Origin: Candidatus Woesearchaeota archaeon
GTDB taxonomy: Archaea > Nanobdellota > Nanobdellia > Woesearchaeales > ARS49
Assembly: GCA_016203225.1 (NCBI GenBank)
Contig: JACQNC010000012.1
Span: 29,104 to 93,103 of the forward strand
Direction: 5' to 3'
Length of the DNA: 64,000 nucleotides
The notes below the pieces were generated by a model. The model made no database searches, had not been told where the DNA came from, and saw only the letters and a list, made by a program, of their open reading frames with translations. The position numbers and the translations under genes are program-made. Positions 26,130 through 35,182 of this stretch are shown in pieces (within the stretch, counting starts at the first letter, position 1; each line of letters starts with the position of its first letter).

Positions 26130-28924
26130 TATGCCACCACTATCGCCGGCTTGCCTGGCAGCGCTTGTTTGGCTTTCGGCTCCTGTGATTCTGATTCTTT
26201 CTGCACAACGACAGGACAATTGAACTCTTTCTCGAAGAAGTCAAGCGCGTCTTTCAGCGCGGCATGCTCTATTTCGGCAGTCAATAAAGCATCAGGCAGC
26301 TTGTTCATTACTTTCGGCAGGATCTTCGTCACTTCCTCTCCATGCTGCCGCAGAGCCGTGGCCATGACTGTCCTGATCAATTCGCCCGGGTTCTTGATGG
26401 TCTTGTGCTGCGACAAAAGCTTGAACAGGTCGTGCTTCCACGTATCGGCGACGATCAACGTGATGCGCGCGGGCTTCTCTTTCTTCACGATGTTCAGCAC
26501 CTGTCGCACATCGTCCAGCACGAGCCGGACGACGTCTTCCGACGCCAAGTCCTCGGGTTTCGCTTCCTTGCCCCGAGGCCAGGCCGCGTTCGTGACGAAT
26601 CCTTCCTTGCCGATTGCTTTCCACGTCTCTTCGCAGATGAACGGCGTGAATGGCGCCAAGAGCAGGATCTGTGTCGTGATGTACTGGTTGATCGCTTTCT
26701 TGTTTGGGATGCCGCACCGTTTCAGGTACCATTTGAGCACGCTTTGCAGTTCGAATAGCCCTTTCTGGATCGCGGTCCTGAATAGGGTCAGTTCCATCGC
26801 GTCGGTGCATTCTTTCGCGAGCTGCCCTAGCTTTGCCACGAACCACTTGTCGATGGCTTTCACGTCAGCACGTCCTTTGTCGTGATGCTCGACGCAAAAC
26901 TCGTGCATCGATTCGAGTTTGTTACTCACTGTGCGCGCGAGTTCGGAGTCCCAGTTCGGATCATCCAGGCTCTCTCCGCCAGACAGGATCGTCAAGCGGG
27001 ATGGGTCCACGCCGAACTTGGGCGGCAGGTCGCGTAGCAACAGGAAGTTCCCTTTCGATTTCGACATCTTCTCGCCGTCGACTGTGACCCAGCCGTTCAC
27101 GCCGATGCCTGCGGGCCAGTGCGATTTGTGGAAGATCGCGGTGTGCGTGAAGATATAGAACGCGAGATGGTTCTGGATGAGGTCCTTTCCGGAGTTGCGG
27201 AAGTCTACCGGATACCAGTACAGGAATTCCTTGCGCATCTCTGACGCGTGCGGAACCGATGGCACGTTCCCGAGGCCTAGGAACACGAAATCGAACAATG
27301 CATCATTGATGTGGTCGACCGGCACGTGTTCGAGCAGATGCGAAATCGTGTAGAATGCCATGTAGAGCGTGCTATCTGACAGACTCTCAATCACCCAGTT
27401 CTGGTCCCAGGGCAGTTTGGTGCCGAGCCCGTATTCGCGCGTACATGCCCAATCGTTCAGCCAATCCAATACATAGTCGAACTGCTGCCGCGCTTTCTCC
27501 GGATACAGCGTGAGCTTGTTGAGCGCCTGGTGCGTGATCTTCTTCCACTTCTTGTCGCCATACGTGACGAACCATTGGTTGTCGACGATCTTCACTACGG
27601 ATTGTGTCAGGCACCTGCACACCACTTTTCCGGTGAGTTCGTAGAACAGTGTCGCTTGTTTCTTCTTGACGAGCTCGTCGCGGATGACATCCTTGACGTC
27701 CTTGACCGGCTTGCCTGCATGCTTTCCGGCCGCGACGCCCATCGTGCCTGCGTAGAATCCTGCCTTGTAAACGAGATGCTTCGCCTCATCGAGCTTGGCG
27801 CGGTCGTGCTGGCTCTTGATCTTCATGTCCTCGACGACTTTTACCGCAGCTTGGTCTCCATATTCCTTGGTGACGATGATCGGGATTGGTTTGACGGCGT
27901 CCACCATCGCCGCGTCCAACCCGTGCCTCTGCTGCAACACCTTGTCGCGCTGGAGGTCGCGTAACCCGATGTAGTCGTCGGGCGCATCGGATGGCACTGA
28001 TGTCACGATGCCGGTCCCTTTGTCGGGATTGCAGAAGCTCGCGGGCAGGATCGGGATATCGCGGTCGATCATCGGCGCGACGGCTTTCTTTCCCAGCAGA
28101 TCCTTACCGAGCAGTTTACCCACCACGCGCACGGCATGGTCCTGTTCCTGCAGTTTCTTGACAGCCGGCTCGGAGATTATCCAGGTCTCGCCGTCGACGT
28201 CCGCTTTTACGTACGTGATGTCGGGCCCGACCCAGAGGTTGGTCTGGCCGAACACTGTCTCTGGACGCAGCGTCGCTGCGATCAGGAATGCGTCATCGAA
28301 TCTGAACTTCAACAACACGAATTCCTGCGGCGTCTCGCCTTCGCCTTCGACGCGAGCATGGTCGCCGACAGGGGTGTTCTCCTTGGGGCACCACACGACC
28401 GCGTGTCGTCCCTTCGCGACATAGCCTTTCTCCTTCAGTTTGCGGAACTGCCACTGGATGAACTTGTCATAACGCGGGTTGAGCGATGTCGTGATGAAGC
28501 TTCTCCTGAAGTCGATCGCGAGCCCCATGCGTTCGTAATCCTTCCGGTACTCGACAGGGAAATACTCCACCCAGTGTTCGGGCTTCCCGAACTTCTCGAT
28601 CTCTTTATCAGGAAATCCCATGTCGCGCATTATCTTCCATTGCTTCTCTTCCTTCTCCCTGATGCGTTGCGCTGCCGCCTCGATAGGCGACCCGGTGCAG
28701 TGCCAGCCTTGCGGGAAGAGCACGTTGAATCCGCGCAACCGCTTGTAGCGCGCGAACGCCTCGACGCGCATCAGGGTATAGAAGTGCCCGAGATGGGAAT
28801 ACCCGTTCATGTAAGGGTACGGGAACGTGACGAAGAATTTCTTGCGGCCATCAGGCGTGCTCTCGAAGAGCTTCTCCTCGTTCCAGGCCTTGATCCACTT
28901 CTGTTCGAGCGCGTTCCAGTCCAT
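26129..28924 (-). CDS. leuS: Leucyl-tRNA synthetase
   Basis: Class Ia synthetase of archaeal/eukaryotic form. Near 931 residues: HIGH-type YSHLGH (about 45), the CP1 editing domain with its T-rich LRPET motif (about 220-230), KMSKS in EKMSKSKGN (about 618) and the anticodon-binding domain after residue 680. The ATG at 28924 is preferred over a TTG five codons upstream because TATA-like GTTTAAAAA lies about 27 bp ahead. Confidence 0.97.
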   Translation of the reverse strand: MDWNALEQKWIKAWNEEKLFESTPDGRKKFFVTFPYPYMNGYSHLGHFYTLMRVEAFARYKRLRGFNVLFPQGWHCTGSPIEAAAQRIREKEEKQWKIMRDMGFPDKEIEKFGKPEHWVEYFPVEYRKDYERMGLAIDFRRSFITTSLNPRYDKFIQWQFRKLKEKGYVAKGRHAVVWCPKENTPVGDHARVEGEGETPQEFVLLKFRFDDAFLIAATLRPETVFGQTNLWVGPDITYVKADVDGETWIISEPAVKKLQEQDHAVRVVGKLLGKDLLGKKAVAPMIDRDIPILPASFCNPDKGTGIVTSVPSDAPDDYIGLRDLQRDKVLQQRHGLDAAMVDAVKPIPIIVTKEYGDQAAVKVVEDMKIKSQHDRAKLDEAKHLVYKAGFYAGTMGVAAGKHAGKPVKDVKDVIRDELVKKKQATLFYELTGKVVCRCLTQSVVKIVDNQWFVTYGDKKWKKITHQALNKLTLYPEKARQQFDYVLDWLNDWACTREYGLGTKLPWDQNWVIESLSDSTLYMAFYTISHLLEHVPVDHINDALFDFVFLGLGNVPSVPHASEMRKEFLYWYPVDFRNSGKDLIQNHLAFYIFTHTAIFHKSHWPAGIGVNGWVTVDGEKMSKSKGNFLLLRDLPPKFGVDPSRLTILSGGESLDDPNWDSELARTVSNKLESMHEFCVEHHDKGRADVKAIDKWFVAKLGQLAKECTDAMELTLFRTAIQKGLFELQSVLKWYLKRCGIPNKKAINQYITTQILLLAPFTPFICEETWKAIGKEGFVTNAAWPRGKEAKPEDLASEDVVRLVLDDVRQVLNIVKKEKPARITLIVADTWKHDLFKLLSQHKTIKNPGELIRTVMATALRQHGEEVTKILPKVMNKLPDALLTAEIEHAALKDALDFFEKEFNCPVVVQKESESQEPKAKQALPGKPAIVVA

Positions 28925-28970
28925 GATGCTGTCGCGCAAAGGACTGTTTAAAAACCTTTTCGGCCGAGAA

Positions 28971-29168
28971 TCAAGCCTTGCGGAACTGGCCTATCGTCTC
29001 TATGAGGTCGACGTGGCCGAGCATCATGCTTCGGCAGCAGTACCTGTCGATGCCTAGGTCATCGAGGACTTTCTTGCGGTCCTCGCCCTTCGCTATGCGG
29101 TCCTGGTATTCCTTCCACAGGTGGCCTATCGGTTTTCCGCAGCTCCAGCATCTGACAGGGATGATCAT
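28971..29168 (-). CDS. rpoN: RNA polymerase subunit N (Rpo10)
   Basis: A 65-residue zinc-bundle subunit of archaeal RNA polymerase. CWSCGK at the N-terminus and YCCRSMMLGHVDLI supply the four Cys ligands and the family signature. It is the last gene of the S13-to-RpoN ribosomal operon, 10 bp after S9. Confidence 0.97.
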   Translation of the reverse strand: MIIPVRCWSCGKPIGHLWKEYQDRIAKGEDRKKVLDDLGIDRYCCRSMMLGHVDLIETIGQFRKA

Positions 29169-29178
29169 CGTGTTCGCC

Positions 29179-29574
29179 TCATCTGTAGGACTTCTGTCGT
29201 TTCGCACGAGCCTTGCCGTGGCAGTTGGGCTTGTGAGTCTCCTTCGCGCGGACGTCCGCGACTAACAGTTGTCGGTCGTAGGAGAGGAATTCCTTGTGCA
29301 GTTTCTTGTCGAATTGCGCGAGCGCCTTCGCGATCGCGAGGCGGGCCGCCTCGGACTGGCTGTTCTGGCCGCCGCCGGCGACGAGCACGTCGATGTTGAC
29401 GCGGCTCGCGACATCCTGCGCGATGATCAGGGGTTCGCGGATCTTGAGCTGGTGGAACGCCGGCCGCACGGTCTCGAGCAATGCGTGGTTTATCCTTACC
29501 ACTCCTGCGCCGTGGGTCAGTGTCGCGCGTGCGACGGCACTCTTGCGCTTGCCTGTCGCGAGGATGACTTTCAT
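29179..29574 (-). CDS. rps9: Ribosomal protein uS9
   Basis: The 131-residue protein has the N-terminal TGKRKSAVA motif and the basic C-terminal tail ending KRQKSYR that reaches the P-site tRNA. The ATG 29572-29574 overlaps the L13 stop as TCAT, fixing the start. Confidence 0.97.
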   Translation of the reverse strand: MKVILATGKRKSAVARATLTHGAGVVRINHALLETVRPAFHQLKIREPLIIAQDVASRVNIDVLVAGGGQNSQSEAARLAIAKALAQFDKKLHKEFLSYDRQLLVADVRAKETHKPNCHGKARAKRQKSYR

Positions 29575-30020
29575 AGTTTGGCCCCCAGGTGCTTGCATAA
29601 TTCTGCTATTGTGATGAAGTTCGGCGTGCTGAGCTTTGTCACGTGCGCCTTCGGAAGCGTCTCTGCCTTCGCGTCCTTGAGCTGCGGCGGCACGCCTACA
29701 TAGCACATGACGCGCCGGAATGCCTCCTGGCCGCGCTGCTTGTTCCAAGGCAGCATGCCGCGGATTATGCGGCGCACGAACATGTCTGATCTGCGATGGT
29801 AGTACGGGCCGTGCCTGATCTGCCCGCGCTCGTTCCGGATCGTCGCGTACGTGGGAAAAATCCAGTTTTTTCGGCCCGTCATTATGGCTTTCTCGCAATT
29901 GATGACAGATACTGTGCTGCCGTTGAGCGCTGATTTCGCCGCGTGGCTGGCCAATCTGCCTATGATTGTGCTCGTCGCGTCGATGACGATGCTCTGTCCT
30001 TGTTTCTTCGTTTCTGCCAT
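29571..30020 (-). CDS. rpl13: Ribosomal protein uL13
   Basis: A 149-residue large-subunit protein with the conserved IDATSTIIGRLAS near the N-terminus and RGMLPWNKQRG in the centre. It carries a short Lys/Gln-rich N-terminal extension. It lies 1 bp downstream of L18e. Confidence 0.97.
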   Translation of the reverse strand: MAETKKQGQSIVIDATSTIIGRLASHAAKSALNGSTVSVINCEKAIMTGRKNWIFPTYATIRNERGQIRHGPYYHRRSDMFVRRIIRGMLPWNKQRGQEAFRRVMCYVGVPPQLKDAKAETLPKAHVTKLSTPNFITIAELCKHLGAKL

Positions 30021-30021
30021 G

Positions 30022-30387
30022 TTAGCCTAGGATCCTGATGTTCTTGCCTTGCGGGTTCTGCTTCATGAGTTCGTTGATGCTGAGCGTCTTGCCTTTGGCG
30101 TCGTGGATGCGCTGCTTCGCGCTCGCCGAGAACGTCCATGCCGCGACAGTGATGCTGTGGTCGACCGCGCCCGAGCCGAGGACCTTGCCTGGCACGATGA
30201 CTGTCTCGTTCGGGTTCGTGCTGCGGTTGATCCTGCTGATGTTGACGACTCTCCGTTGGCGCGTGCTCATGCAGAGGTCGTCCGCGATCCGGTCCCAGAG
30301 CTCAGCCTTCTGTGTAGTGCTGACTTTCCGCAGCTCCTGGATTAGTTGCACCAGGTGCTCGTTGCTGGGTCCTGTTTTCTTGGACAT
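30022..30387 (-). CDS. rpl18e: Ribosomal protein eL18
   Basis: A 121-residue archaeal/eukaryotic-type large-subunit protein with the family segment VPGKVLGSG and a C-terminal helix. It is separated from RpoD by a tRNA-Leu gene on the same strand, so the operon transcript may be processed at the tRNA. Confidence 0.95.
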   Translation of the reverse strand: MSKKTGPSNEHLVQLIQELRKVSTTQKAELWDRIADDLCMSTRQRRVVNISRINRSTNPNETVIVPGKVLGSGAVDHSITVAAWTFSASAKQRIHDAKGKTLSINELMKQNPQGKNIRILG

Positions 30388-30408
30388 GGTGATTGTCTGC
30401 TTGATGTA

Positions 30409-30491
30409 TGCGGCTGGCAGGATTCGAACCTGCGTAAGCCTAAGCTACACGGCCCTCAACCGTGCCCGTTTGACCACTCCGGCACAGCCGC
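30409..30491 (-). tRNA. tRNA-Leu(GAG)
   Basis: Class II tRNA with a long variable arm. Acceptor GCGGCTG pairs with CAGCCGC, and anticodon stem CACGG/CCGTG encloses TTGAGGG (anticodon GAG). Discriminator A, no encoded CCA. It is embedded in the S13-RpoN operon between rpoD and rpl18e. Confidence 0.95.
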
Positions 30492-30593
30492 GTTGAGTGT
30501 GAGATACGATTCTGTCGAGTCGCATCGATTATCTGTGCGGCTGTGACGGTCCCATCGTCGCAACGACGAGGACCGGCATCGGTCGCTCACGGA

Positions 30594-31364
30594 TTACTTC
30601 GCTTCACCGAGTTTCGTCTCGAACTCGGTGAATGTCTTGCCCAGGATCTCGAGCGCAGTAGTGACTATCTCTCTCGCGTTCAGTTGACCCCAAGGCTCGA
30701 CGTTGAACAGGAAATCGGTCGCGCTGTACTCGACCTTGATCGCGTCTGACACGCCGTCGACGGCGTCGACAAGCTGTCCGGTTATGAGCTTCTTGTCCGC
30801 TTTGCCGGACTTGTCGAAGATCTGCGGCGGGTACAGGTCCTTATTGACCTTCTCCTGGTTGATCGTGATGGTTGGCTCGCTTCCGTACCACGCGAGGCCG
30901 GGGCTCCACTTGATGTGGTCCTTGCCTCTGCCTAGCACGGCTGTGCATTCAAGTTCGAGTTCCTGCCCTTTGAGCAGTTGCACTATCGGTGTCTCGGGGA
31001 AAACGGGCTTGACCTTCGGGTCTTTGCTCTTGAGCTCGTCCGCGAGCACGATGCATGGGCCTTTGGCTTTTAGCGTGAGCTGCACGGTGCACTTGGCGCA
31101 GCCTGCGCCTTGGCATGTGCATTCGTCGCGGGGCGTGTACCCTTTGAGGTCGGTCTTGAGCGTGAGCAATCCGAGCCGGTGCGCTATCATCTCGTCGTAC
31201 AGCGCGGAGCTGTTCTTGACGAGTTCTACGTCGTCGATGGCCATTGTGGGCACGAGTTCGACGATGGCCCTGCGCAGCGCGTTGGCGAATGCTGCGTTGG
31301 AATCCTTGAGCAGCATCGTGATGCGGCCGGTCTTCTTGTCCTCGTTCTGGTATGATATGTCCAT
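30594..31364 (-). CDS. rpoD: RNA polymerase subunit D (Rpo3)
   Basis: Archaeal alpha-like assembly subunit. The start at ATG 31364 gives MDISYQNED and a 256-residue protein. The dimerisation motif ANALRRAIVELVP (about 26-38) is clear. An inserted Cys-rich segment, CTCQGAGCAKC, resembles the region that binds Fe-S in some archaeal RpoD proteins. S11 ends 3 nt upstream. Confidence 0.95.
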   Translation of the reverse strand: MDISYQNEDKKTGRITMLLKDSNAAFANALRRAIVELVPTMAIDDVELVKNSSALYDEMIAHRLGLLTLKTDLKGYTPRDECTCQGAGCAKCTVQLTLKAKGPCIVLADELKSKDPKVKPVFPETPIVQLLKGQELELECTAVLGRGKDHIKWSPGLAWYGSEPTITINQEKVNKDLYPPQIFDKSGKADKKLITGQLVDAVDGVSDAIKVEYSATDFLFNVEPWGQLNAREIVTTALEILGKTFTEFETKLGEAK

Positions 31365-31366
31365 GG

Positions 31367-31765
31367 TCAGACTCTGCGTCCCCGTTTTCCGCCTTTCTTT
31401 CGGCACCCGCCGTGCGGGATGGGTGTGACGTCCTCGATGATTCCGATGCGTAGGCCCATTCTGCTCATCGCGCGGATGGCCGCTTGGGCTCCTGGACCGG
31501 GCGTGTTGGGACCGTTGTGGCCTCCGGGGCCGCGGACCTTGATGTGGACTCCCGTGAGCCCCTTTTCGAGGGCTTGCTCGGCTGCGCGCTTTGCGGCCAT
31601 CATGGCGGCCGTCGGAGAGCCTTCCATGCGGTCGGACTTGACGACCATGCCGCCGCTTCCCACTGCGAGCGTCTCGGTTCCTGTGATGTCGGTTATGTGG
31701 ATGATCGTGTCGTTATAGGATGCGTAGATGTGCGCGATCCCCCAACGCATCGGCATGTCTCTCAT
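31367..31765 (-). CDS. rps11: Ribosomal protein uS11
   Basis: A 132-residue small-subunit platform protein with [14 protein letters not shown] near the N-terminus and the C-terminal [17 protein letters not shown] typical of the family. The start overlaps the S4 stop by 4 nt. Confidence 0.97.
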   Translation of the reverse strand: MRDMPMRWGIAHIYASYNDTIIHITDITGTETLAVGSGGMVVKSDRMEGSPTAAMMAAKRAAEQALEKGLTGVHIKVRGPGGHNGPNTPGPGAQAAIRAMSRMGLRIGIIEDVTPIPHGGCRKKGGKRGRRV

Positions 31766-32361
31766 CGGAAGCTCCTGCGTTTACCGCGTTGCCCGCCCGG
31801 TCCTCGGCGTCTGCGGTCATCGACCTGTTTCCTTGCAGCGCTCGCTTTCTTCTGGATCGGTACGCGCTCCGGATGGTCTGTCTTCGCGAGGGTGCTCGCG
31901 CCGACAAAGCTGACAGTCACCGCTTCCGGCACTAGGTAGCTGGGTGCTGTGACGATCTTGTTGTCGACCATGACGTGCTGGTGGGTAATGAATTGGCGCG
32001 CTTGCTTGACGCTGCGAGCGAATCCTTTCCTGTACACGAGCGTCTGCAGGCGTCTGTCGAGGACGCTCTTTAGCGTGAGGTTGAGGACGTCATCGAGTTT
32101 TGCGCCTGCGGGGAGGAGTCCGAGGCGTTGCAGGCGTTGGAAGAGTTGCTGCTTTTCGCGATCCGCTTGTGTCCCTGTCGCGGCGATTAGTTTCTTGGCC
32201 TGTGCCGTGAAGCCTTTGACCCTTGTGCTCGCGCGCCAGAGTTCCCCTTTGTTCTTGAGGCCGTACTCGTTCATGAGCACTTTCTCTTCCTCGATGCGCT
32301 CTTTCTGCCAAGGATGGCCTGGGCCGATGACGTGGCTGGTGAATCTGCGAGGGTCTCCCAT
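31762..32361 (-). CDS. rps4: Ribosomal protein uS4
   Basis: A 199-residue primary 16S rRNA-binding protein with the S4 RNA-binding domain, seen as [19 protein letters not shown] and the HVMVDN segment, and a basic C-terminus. It follows S13 without a spacer. Confidence 0.97.
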   Translation of the reverse strand: MGDPRRFTSHVIGPGHPWQKERIEEEKVLMNEYGLKNKGELWRASTRVKGFTAQAKKLIAATGTQADREKQQLFQRLQRLGLLPAGAKLDDVLNLTLKSVLDRRLQTLVYRKGFARSVKQARQFITHQHVMVDNKIVTAPSYLVPEAVTVSFVGASTLAKTDHPERVPIQKKASAARKQVDDRRRRGPGGQRGKRRSFR

Positions 32362-32832
32362 TTAGGTCGTGCCTGACTTCTTGGACGCCACCTTGACGCC
32401 CATGACTTTGCCCTTGTTCCTGCGGAACTTGCTGCGCGTGCGCTGGCCGCGCACGGGCTGGCCGAGCATGTGACGCACGCCCTTCCAGCACTTGATCTTC
32501 TTCATGAGTTTGATGTCGTTCTCCTGCACGAAAAGTAGTTCGTTGCCCACGACGTGGCTATCCTTGCCCGTTGTCGGGTCCTTACGCCTGTTGAGGAGCC
32601 ATTCGGGGATGCCGAACTTCGCGGGGTTCTTTATTATCTCGTCCATGCGTCTGACTTCCTCGTCCGTGAGGCTGCCGACCTTGCGCGTGGGCTCCATGCC
32701 CGCGGCTGCGCAGACTGCGTTGGCCAGCATGATGCCTACGCCCTTGATGTCGCTCAGGGCGTACATCGTGTGCTTGGTGCCTTTCAGGTCCGTGTTCGCG
32801 ATGCGAACGATGTGTCGGAGGTTTTCTGCCAT
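32362..32832 (-). CDS. rps13: Ribosomal protein uS13
   Basis: A 156-residue small-subunit head protein, with VRIANTDLKGTK near the N-terminus and GVRHMLGQPVRGQRTRS as the conserved C-terminal RNA-binding stretch. It is the first gene of its operon and is preceded by a long structured leader. Confidence 0.97.
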   Translation of the reverse strand: MAENLRHIVRIANTDLKGTKHTMYALSDIKGVGIMLANAVCAAAGMEPTRKVGSLTDEEVRRMDEIIKNPAKFGIPEWLLNRRKDPTTGKDSHVVGNELLFVQENDIKLMKKIKCWKGVRHMLGQPVRGQRTRSKFRRNKGKVMGVKVASKKSGTT

Positions 32833-32971
32833 GGGATGTAAGCCTGTAGAATCAAACGAGTTCTTCGTTCAACCCTCACGCGCCGGCAAACCGCTTGCGG
32901 CTTGACGGTGTCCGCCGAACCTGCTGGATTCGGCGCGCACCGACAACCGAAGGTTGTCGACTCGGGCTCTG
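32833..32971 (-). promoter_or_regulatory. Structured 5' leader of the S13-S4-S11 operon
   Basis: A TATA (GCTTTATAAATA read leftward, about 32991-33002) predicts a transcript start near 32971, leaving about 139 nt before the S13 ATG. The leader can fold hairpins CGACAACC/GGTTGTCG (32941-32959), CGCCGAA/TTCGGCG (32913-32935) and AAGCCG/CGGTTT (32888-32903). This is unusual beside the leaderless mRNAs common in this genome. A binding site for autogenous control by an operon protein is a plausible, untested role. Confidence 0.6.
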
Positions 32972-33015
32972 AGATGCGAACCCTCGGGGTTATTTATAAA
33001 GCTTTCTGAGAAGGC

Positions 33016-33522
33016 TCACTTTTTCAGCCATTTGAGCAAGAAATGAGGCAGCACGAAACCCGTAACGTACATGATGCTCGCGAGCCATGGATCATGCGAT
33101 GTTGGAAGTCCCATGAGGGGCGCGATGGTGTTGGTGAATCGTGTTATGATGTAGAGGTTGATGAGCGCGAGCGCAGGTATGAACAGTTCAGGCACTATCC
33201 TGTGCGCTCTCCGGAGGTGCTCGATCTCTCGCAGCACGACGTCCATGATGAACCCGAACGCGACCGCGAGCAGTCCGAGTCCGAACAATAATGGTATGTC
33301 CGAGAACACCAACAGAACAGGGATGAGCGCGATGCTGAGCACGAAGTTGCCGAGCACGGCGAGGCCGAGCGCGCCCCAATAGACCAAGATGTCTAGGAGT
33401 CTTAGCGCGTCGCTCTTGACGTTTGGCGCGTCCTGGATCATCGCCATGGCGCGGTCGATGTGGTGCGGCTGCCAGCCTTTCTGGCCGAGCGTCGTCTTGA
33501 GTTGTTCGACTGTGACTGGCAT
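33016..33522 (-). CDS. Membrane protein with N-terminal UBA-like helix module
   Basis: A 168-residue protein. Residues 1-35 form a small soluble helical module with GWQPHHIDRAM; about four transmembrane helices follow (from residue 45). The same kind of N-terminal module occurs in the TM protein at 49786. No named family. It lies 2 nt downstream of the MinD-like gene, so it is a candidate membrane anchor for that system. Confidence 0.75.
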   Translation of the reverse strand: MPVTVEQLKTTLGQKGWQPHHIDRAMAMIQDAPNVKSDALRLLDILVYWGALGLAVLGNFVLSIALIPVLLVFSDIPLLFGLGLLAVAFGFIMDVVLREIEHLRRAHRIVPELFIPALALINLYIITRFTNTIAPLMGLPTSHDPWLASIMYVTGFVLPHFLLKWLKK

Positions 33523-33524
33523 GT

Positions 33525-34229
33525 TTATAGGAGGCTGCTCGCGAGTTGTTTGACTGCTTGGCTCGCTGGGCTGTCTGGATGGCTGTACGTGACGGGGTGC
33601 TTGATCGCGAGCGCTTCGGAGATCGAGGGATCCTCTGGCACGACCGCGAGCACCGGTGTCTCGAGCAGGGACTGGACGTTGTCCGCGGTGAGTTCGTGGT
33701 CGTGGCTTCCAGCGCGGTTTATGATCACCCCTTTGACGGGTGTCCCGAATTCCTTGCAGCGCGCGATGAGTTTGAGCGAGTTGATCACCGAGGGTAGCTC
33801 TGGTGTGGTGACTATTAATGCTTCATCTACGACAGCCAGTGCCGCGAGGGACTCTGCGTGGTGTCCTGTCGCGCAGTCGAGGACCGCGAGCGTGCACGGC
33901 AGGCGTTTCAGGATCTGCGGGAGCTTCAGTAGTTCGTGGTGTTTGTGGCGCTTCGCGTGCACGACAGAGAGGTGGCCCAAGACCACTTTCAATCCGGATG
34001 GCACGTGGTGGTAGAGCGCATTGTCGAGTTTCGCGGGATCGTCGAACGTGTCGTGCAGCGCGACAGGGACGTTCGGCGTGCCGAGATGCAGCCCCACGCA
34101 GGGATTGGTGATGTTGGCGTCCACGACAGCGGTGTCGACGCCTAGTTCGGTGAGCGCCGCTCCGAGCGCGATGGTGAGCGTTGTGACTCCGACGCCGCCT
34201 TTGCCTGACGCGATCGCGAGGGTCCTCAT
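33525..34229 (-). CDS. MinD/ParA-like P-loop protein with altered Walker A
   Basis: A 234-residue SIMIBI-class protein. The deviant Walker A reads KGGVGVTT (10-17): the signature Lys10 is present but the usual catalytic P-loop Lys is Val15. A D-x-A-T-G segment stands where the Walker B/switch II region normally is. MinD, ParA and Get3 relatives dimerise on ATP to position or target cargo; the missing Lys suggests reduced or absent hydrolysis. It is co-transcribed with two helical paralogues and a membrane protein. Confidence 0.85.
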   Translation of the reverse strand: MRTLAIASGKGGVGVTTLTIALGAALTELGVDTAVVDANITNPCVGLHLGTPNVPVALHDTFDDPAKLDNALYHHVPSGLKVVLGHLSVVHAKRHKHHELLKLPQILKRLPCTLAVLDCATGHHAESLAALAVVDEALIVTTPELPSVINSLKLIARCKEFGTPVKGVIINRAGSHDHELTADNVQSLLETPVLAVVPEDPSISEALAIKHPVTYSHPDSPASQAVKQLASSLL

Positions 34230-34687
34230 GGTGTCTCTGTGACCATCTTTTCGATTAGTGCGATGAATTGCGTGACCTTCTCGAAATAGTCCGTGATGAT
34301 GTCGATGTTGACCTCGACCTTCTCGCCGGTGTCTATGTGCGCGGTCATGGTGACATGTCTCCTGAATTCCTGGCTGCGGTCGAATCTTGCTTTGTCCACT
34401 TTCTTGAGGAAGACGTACAGGTCGAGGAAGTGTTGGATGTCCGCGTTGTCGCCGTACAGCTCGCGCGCCTGTTCGAGCTTGATGCGGGGCAGCGTCGGGA
34501 CGACCGCGAGCCGTTTCTTGGCCTTTGCGTGCTTCAGCAGGACTTCTAGGCCGAAGTCGATGGAGCTTATCAAACGCTGGACTATGTGTTTGATCACGTC
34601 GACCGTGCGCGTGTATTTTAGGCTGACGCTTATCAGGTGGTCTGCGCGTTTGAGTTCAGCTTTGGCGTTGAACAGTGATTCTTGCAT
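34226..34687 (-). CDS. Helical HEPN-like protein, paralogue 1
   Basis: A 153-residue all-helical protein. I choose ATG 34687 over GTG 34696. The N-terminal 50 residues share a pattern with the preceding gene (SLFNAKAELKRADHLI versus SLQEAQQRLGVANHLL), indicating tandem duplication. A HEPN-like bundle is likely but no R-x4-6-H is seen. It overlaps both neighbours. Confidence 0.72.
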   Translation of the reverse strand: MQESLFNAKAELKRADHLISVSLKYTRTVDVIKHIVQRLISSIDFGLEVLLKHAKAKKRLAVVPTLPRIKLEQARELYGDNADIQHFLDLYVFLKKVDKARFDRSQEFRRHVTMTAHIDTGEKVEVNIDIITDYFEKVTQFIALIEKMVTETP

Positions 34688-35150
34688 TGTCTTCACTCAC
34701 TATGCGCTCGACCGCCTGGATGAAGGATCGCGCGGTGGCGAGCGAACGTTTGAGCGTGTCTGCGGTGACTGTAGTTACCTTGTAGTCCTTGTCGCATATC
34801 ACGAATCGGTCGGGTTTCGCGAACTCGACAGGGGAGTTCTGATGGAGCGCGATGAGGTCGCTGAATTCCTTCACGGCGGCATGGTATGATGCGTCGGAAT
34901 CGTGGTGTTCGAGCGCTTCTTGCAGGAGTTCTAGCCGGGAATCGGGGTCTTTCACGAGCGCAGGGATGCGTTTGGCCGCCAGTTCTTGTTCGAGTAGCGC
35001 GTTGGTCGTGTCGAGAAGCGCTTGTTGGAGCTCTTTTGCGACGGCGAGCAAGATGCGTGAATCGTTGACAGCCGGATACGTGCGCCCGAGCAGGTGGTTC
35101 GCGACGCCGAGACGCTGCTGGGCTTCCTGAAGCGATGATGAGGCGCGCAT
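34656..35150 (-). CDS. Helical HEPN-like protein, paralogue 2
   Basis: A 164-residue all-helical protein, first gene of the MinD-like operon. It overlaps paralogue 1 by about 32 nt. The leftward TATA (ATTTATATAG, about 35170-35180) sits about 26 bp from the ATG, so the operon has its own promoter and a leaderless first cistron. The function is unknown. Confidence 0.72.
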   Translation of the reverse strand: MRASSSLQEAQQRLGVANHLLGRTYPAVNDSRILLAVAKELQQALLDTTNALLEQELAAKRIPALVKDPDSRLELLQEALEHHDSDASYHAAVKEFSDLIALHQNSPVEFAKPDRFVICDKDYKVTTVTADTLKRSLATARSFIQAVERIVSEDNARITVQRQS

Positions 35151-35182
35151 ATAGAACAGTAGTGGTTGTTTCTATATAAATT

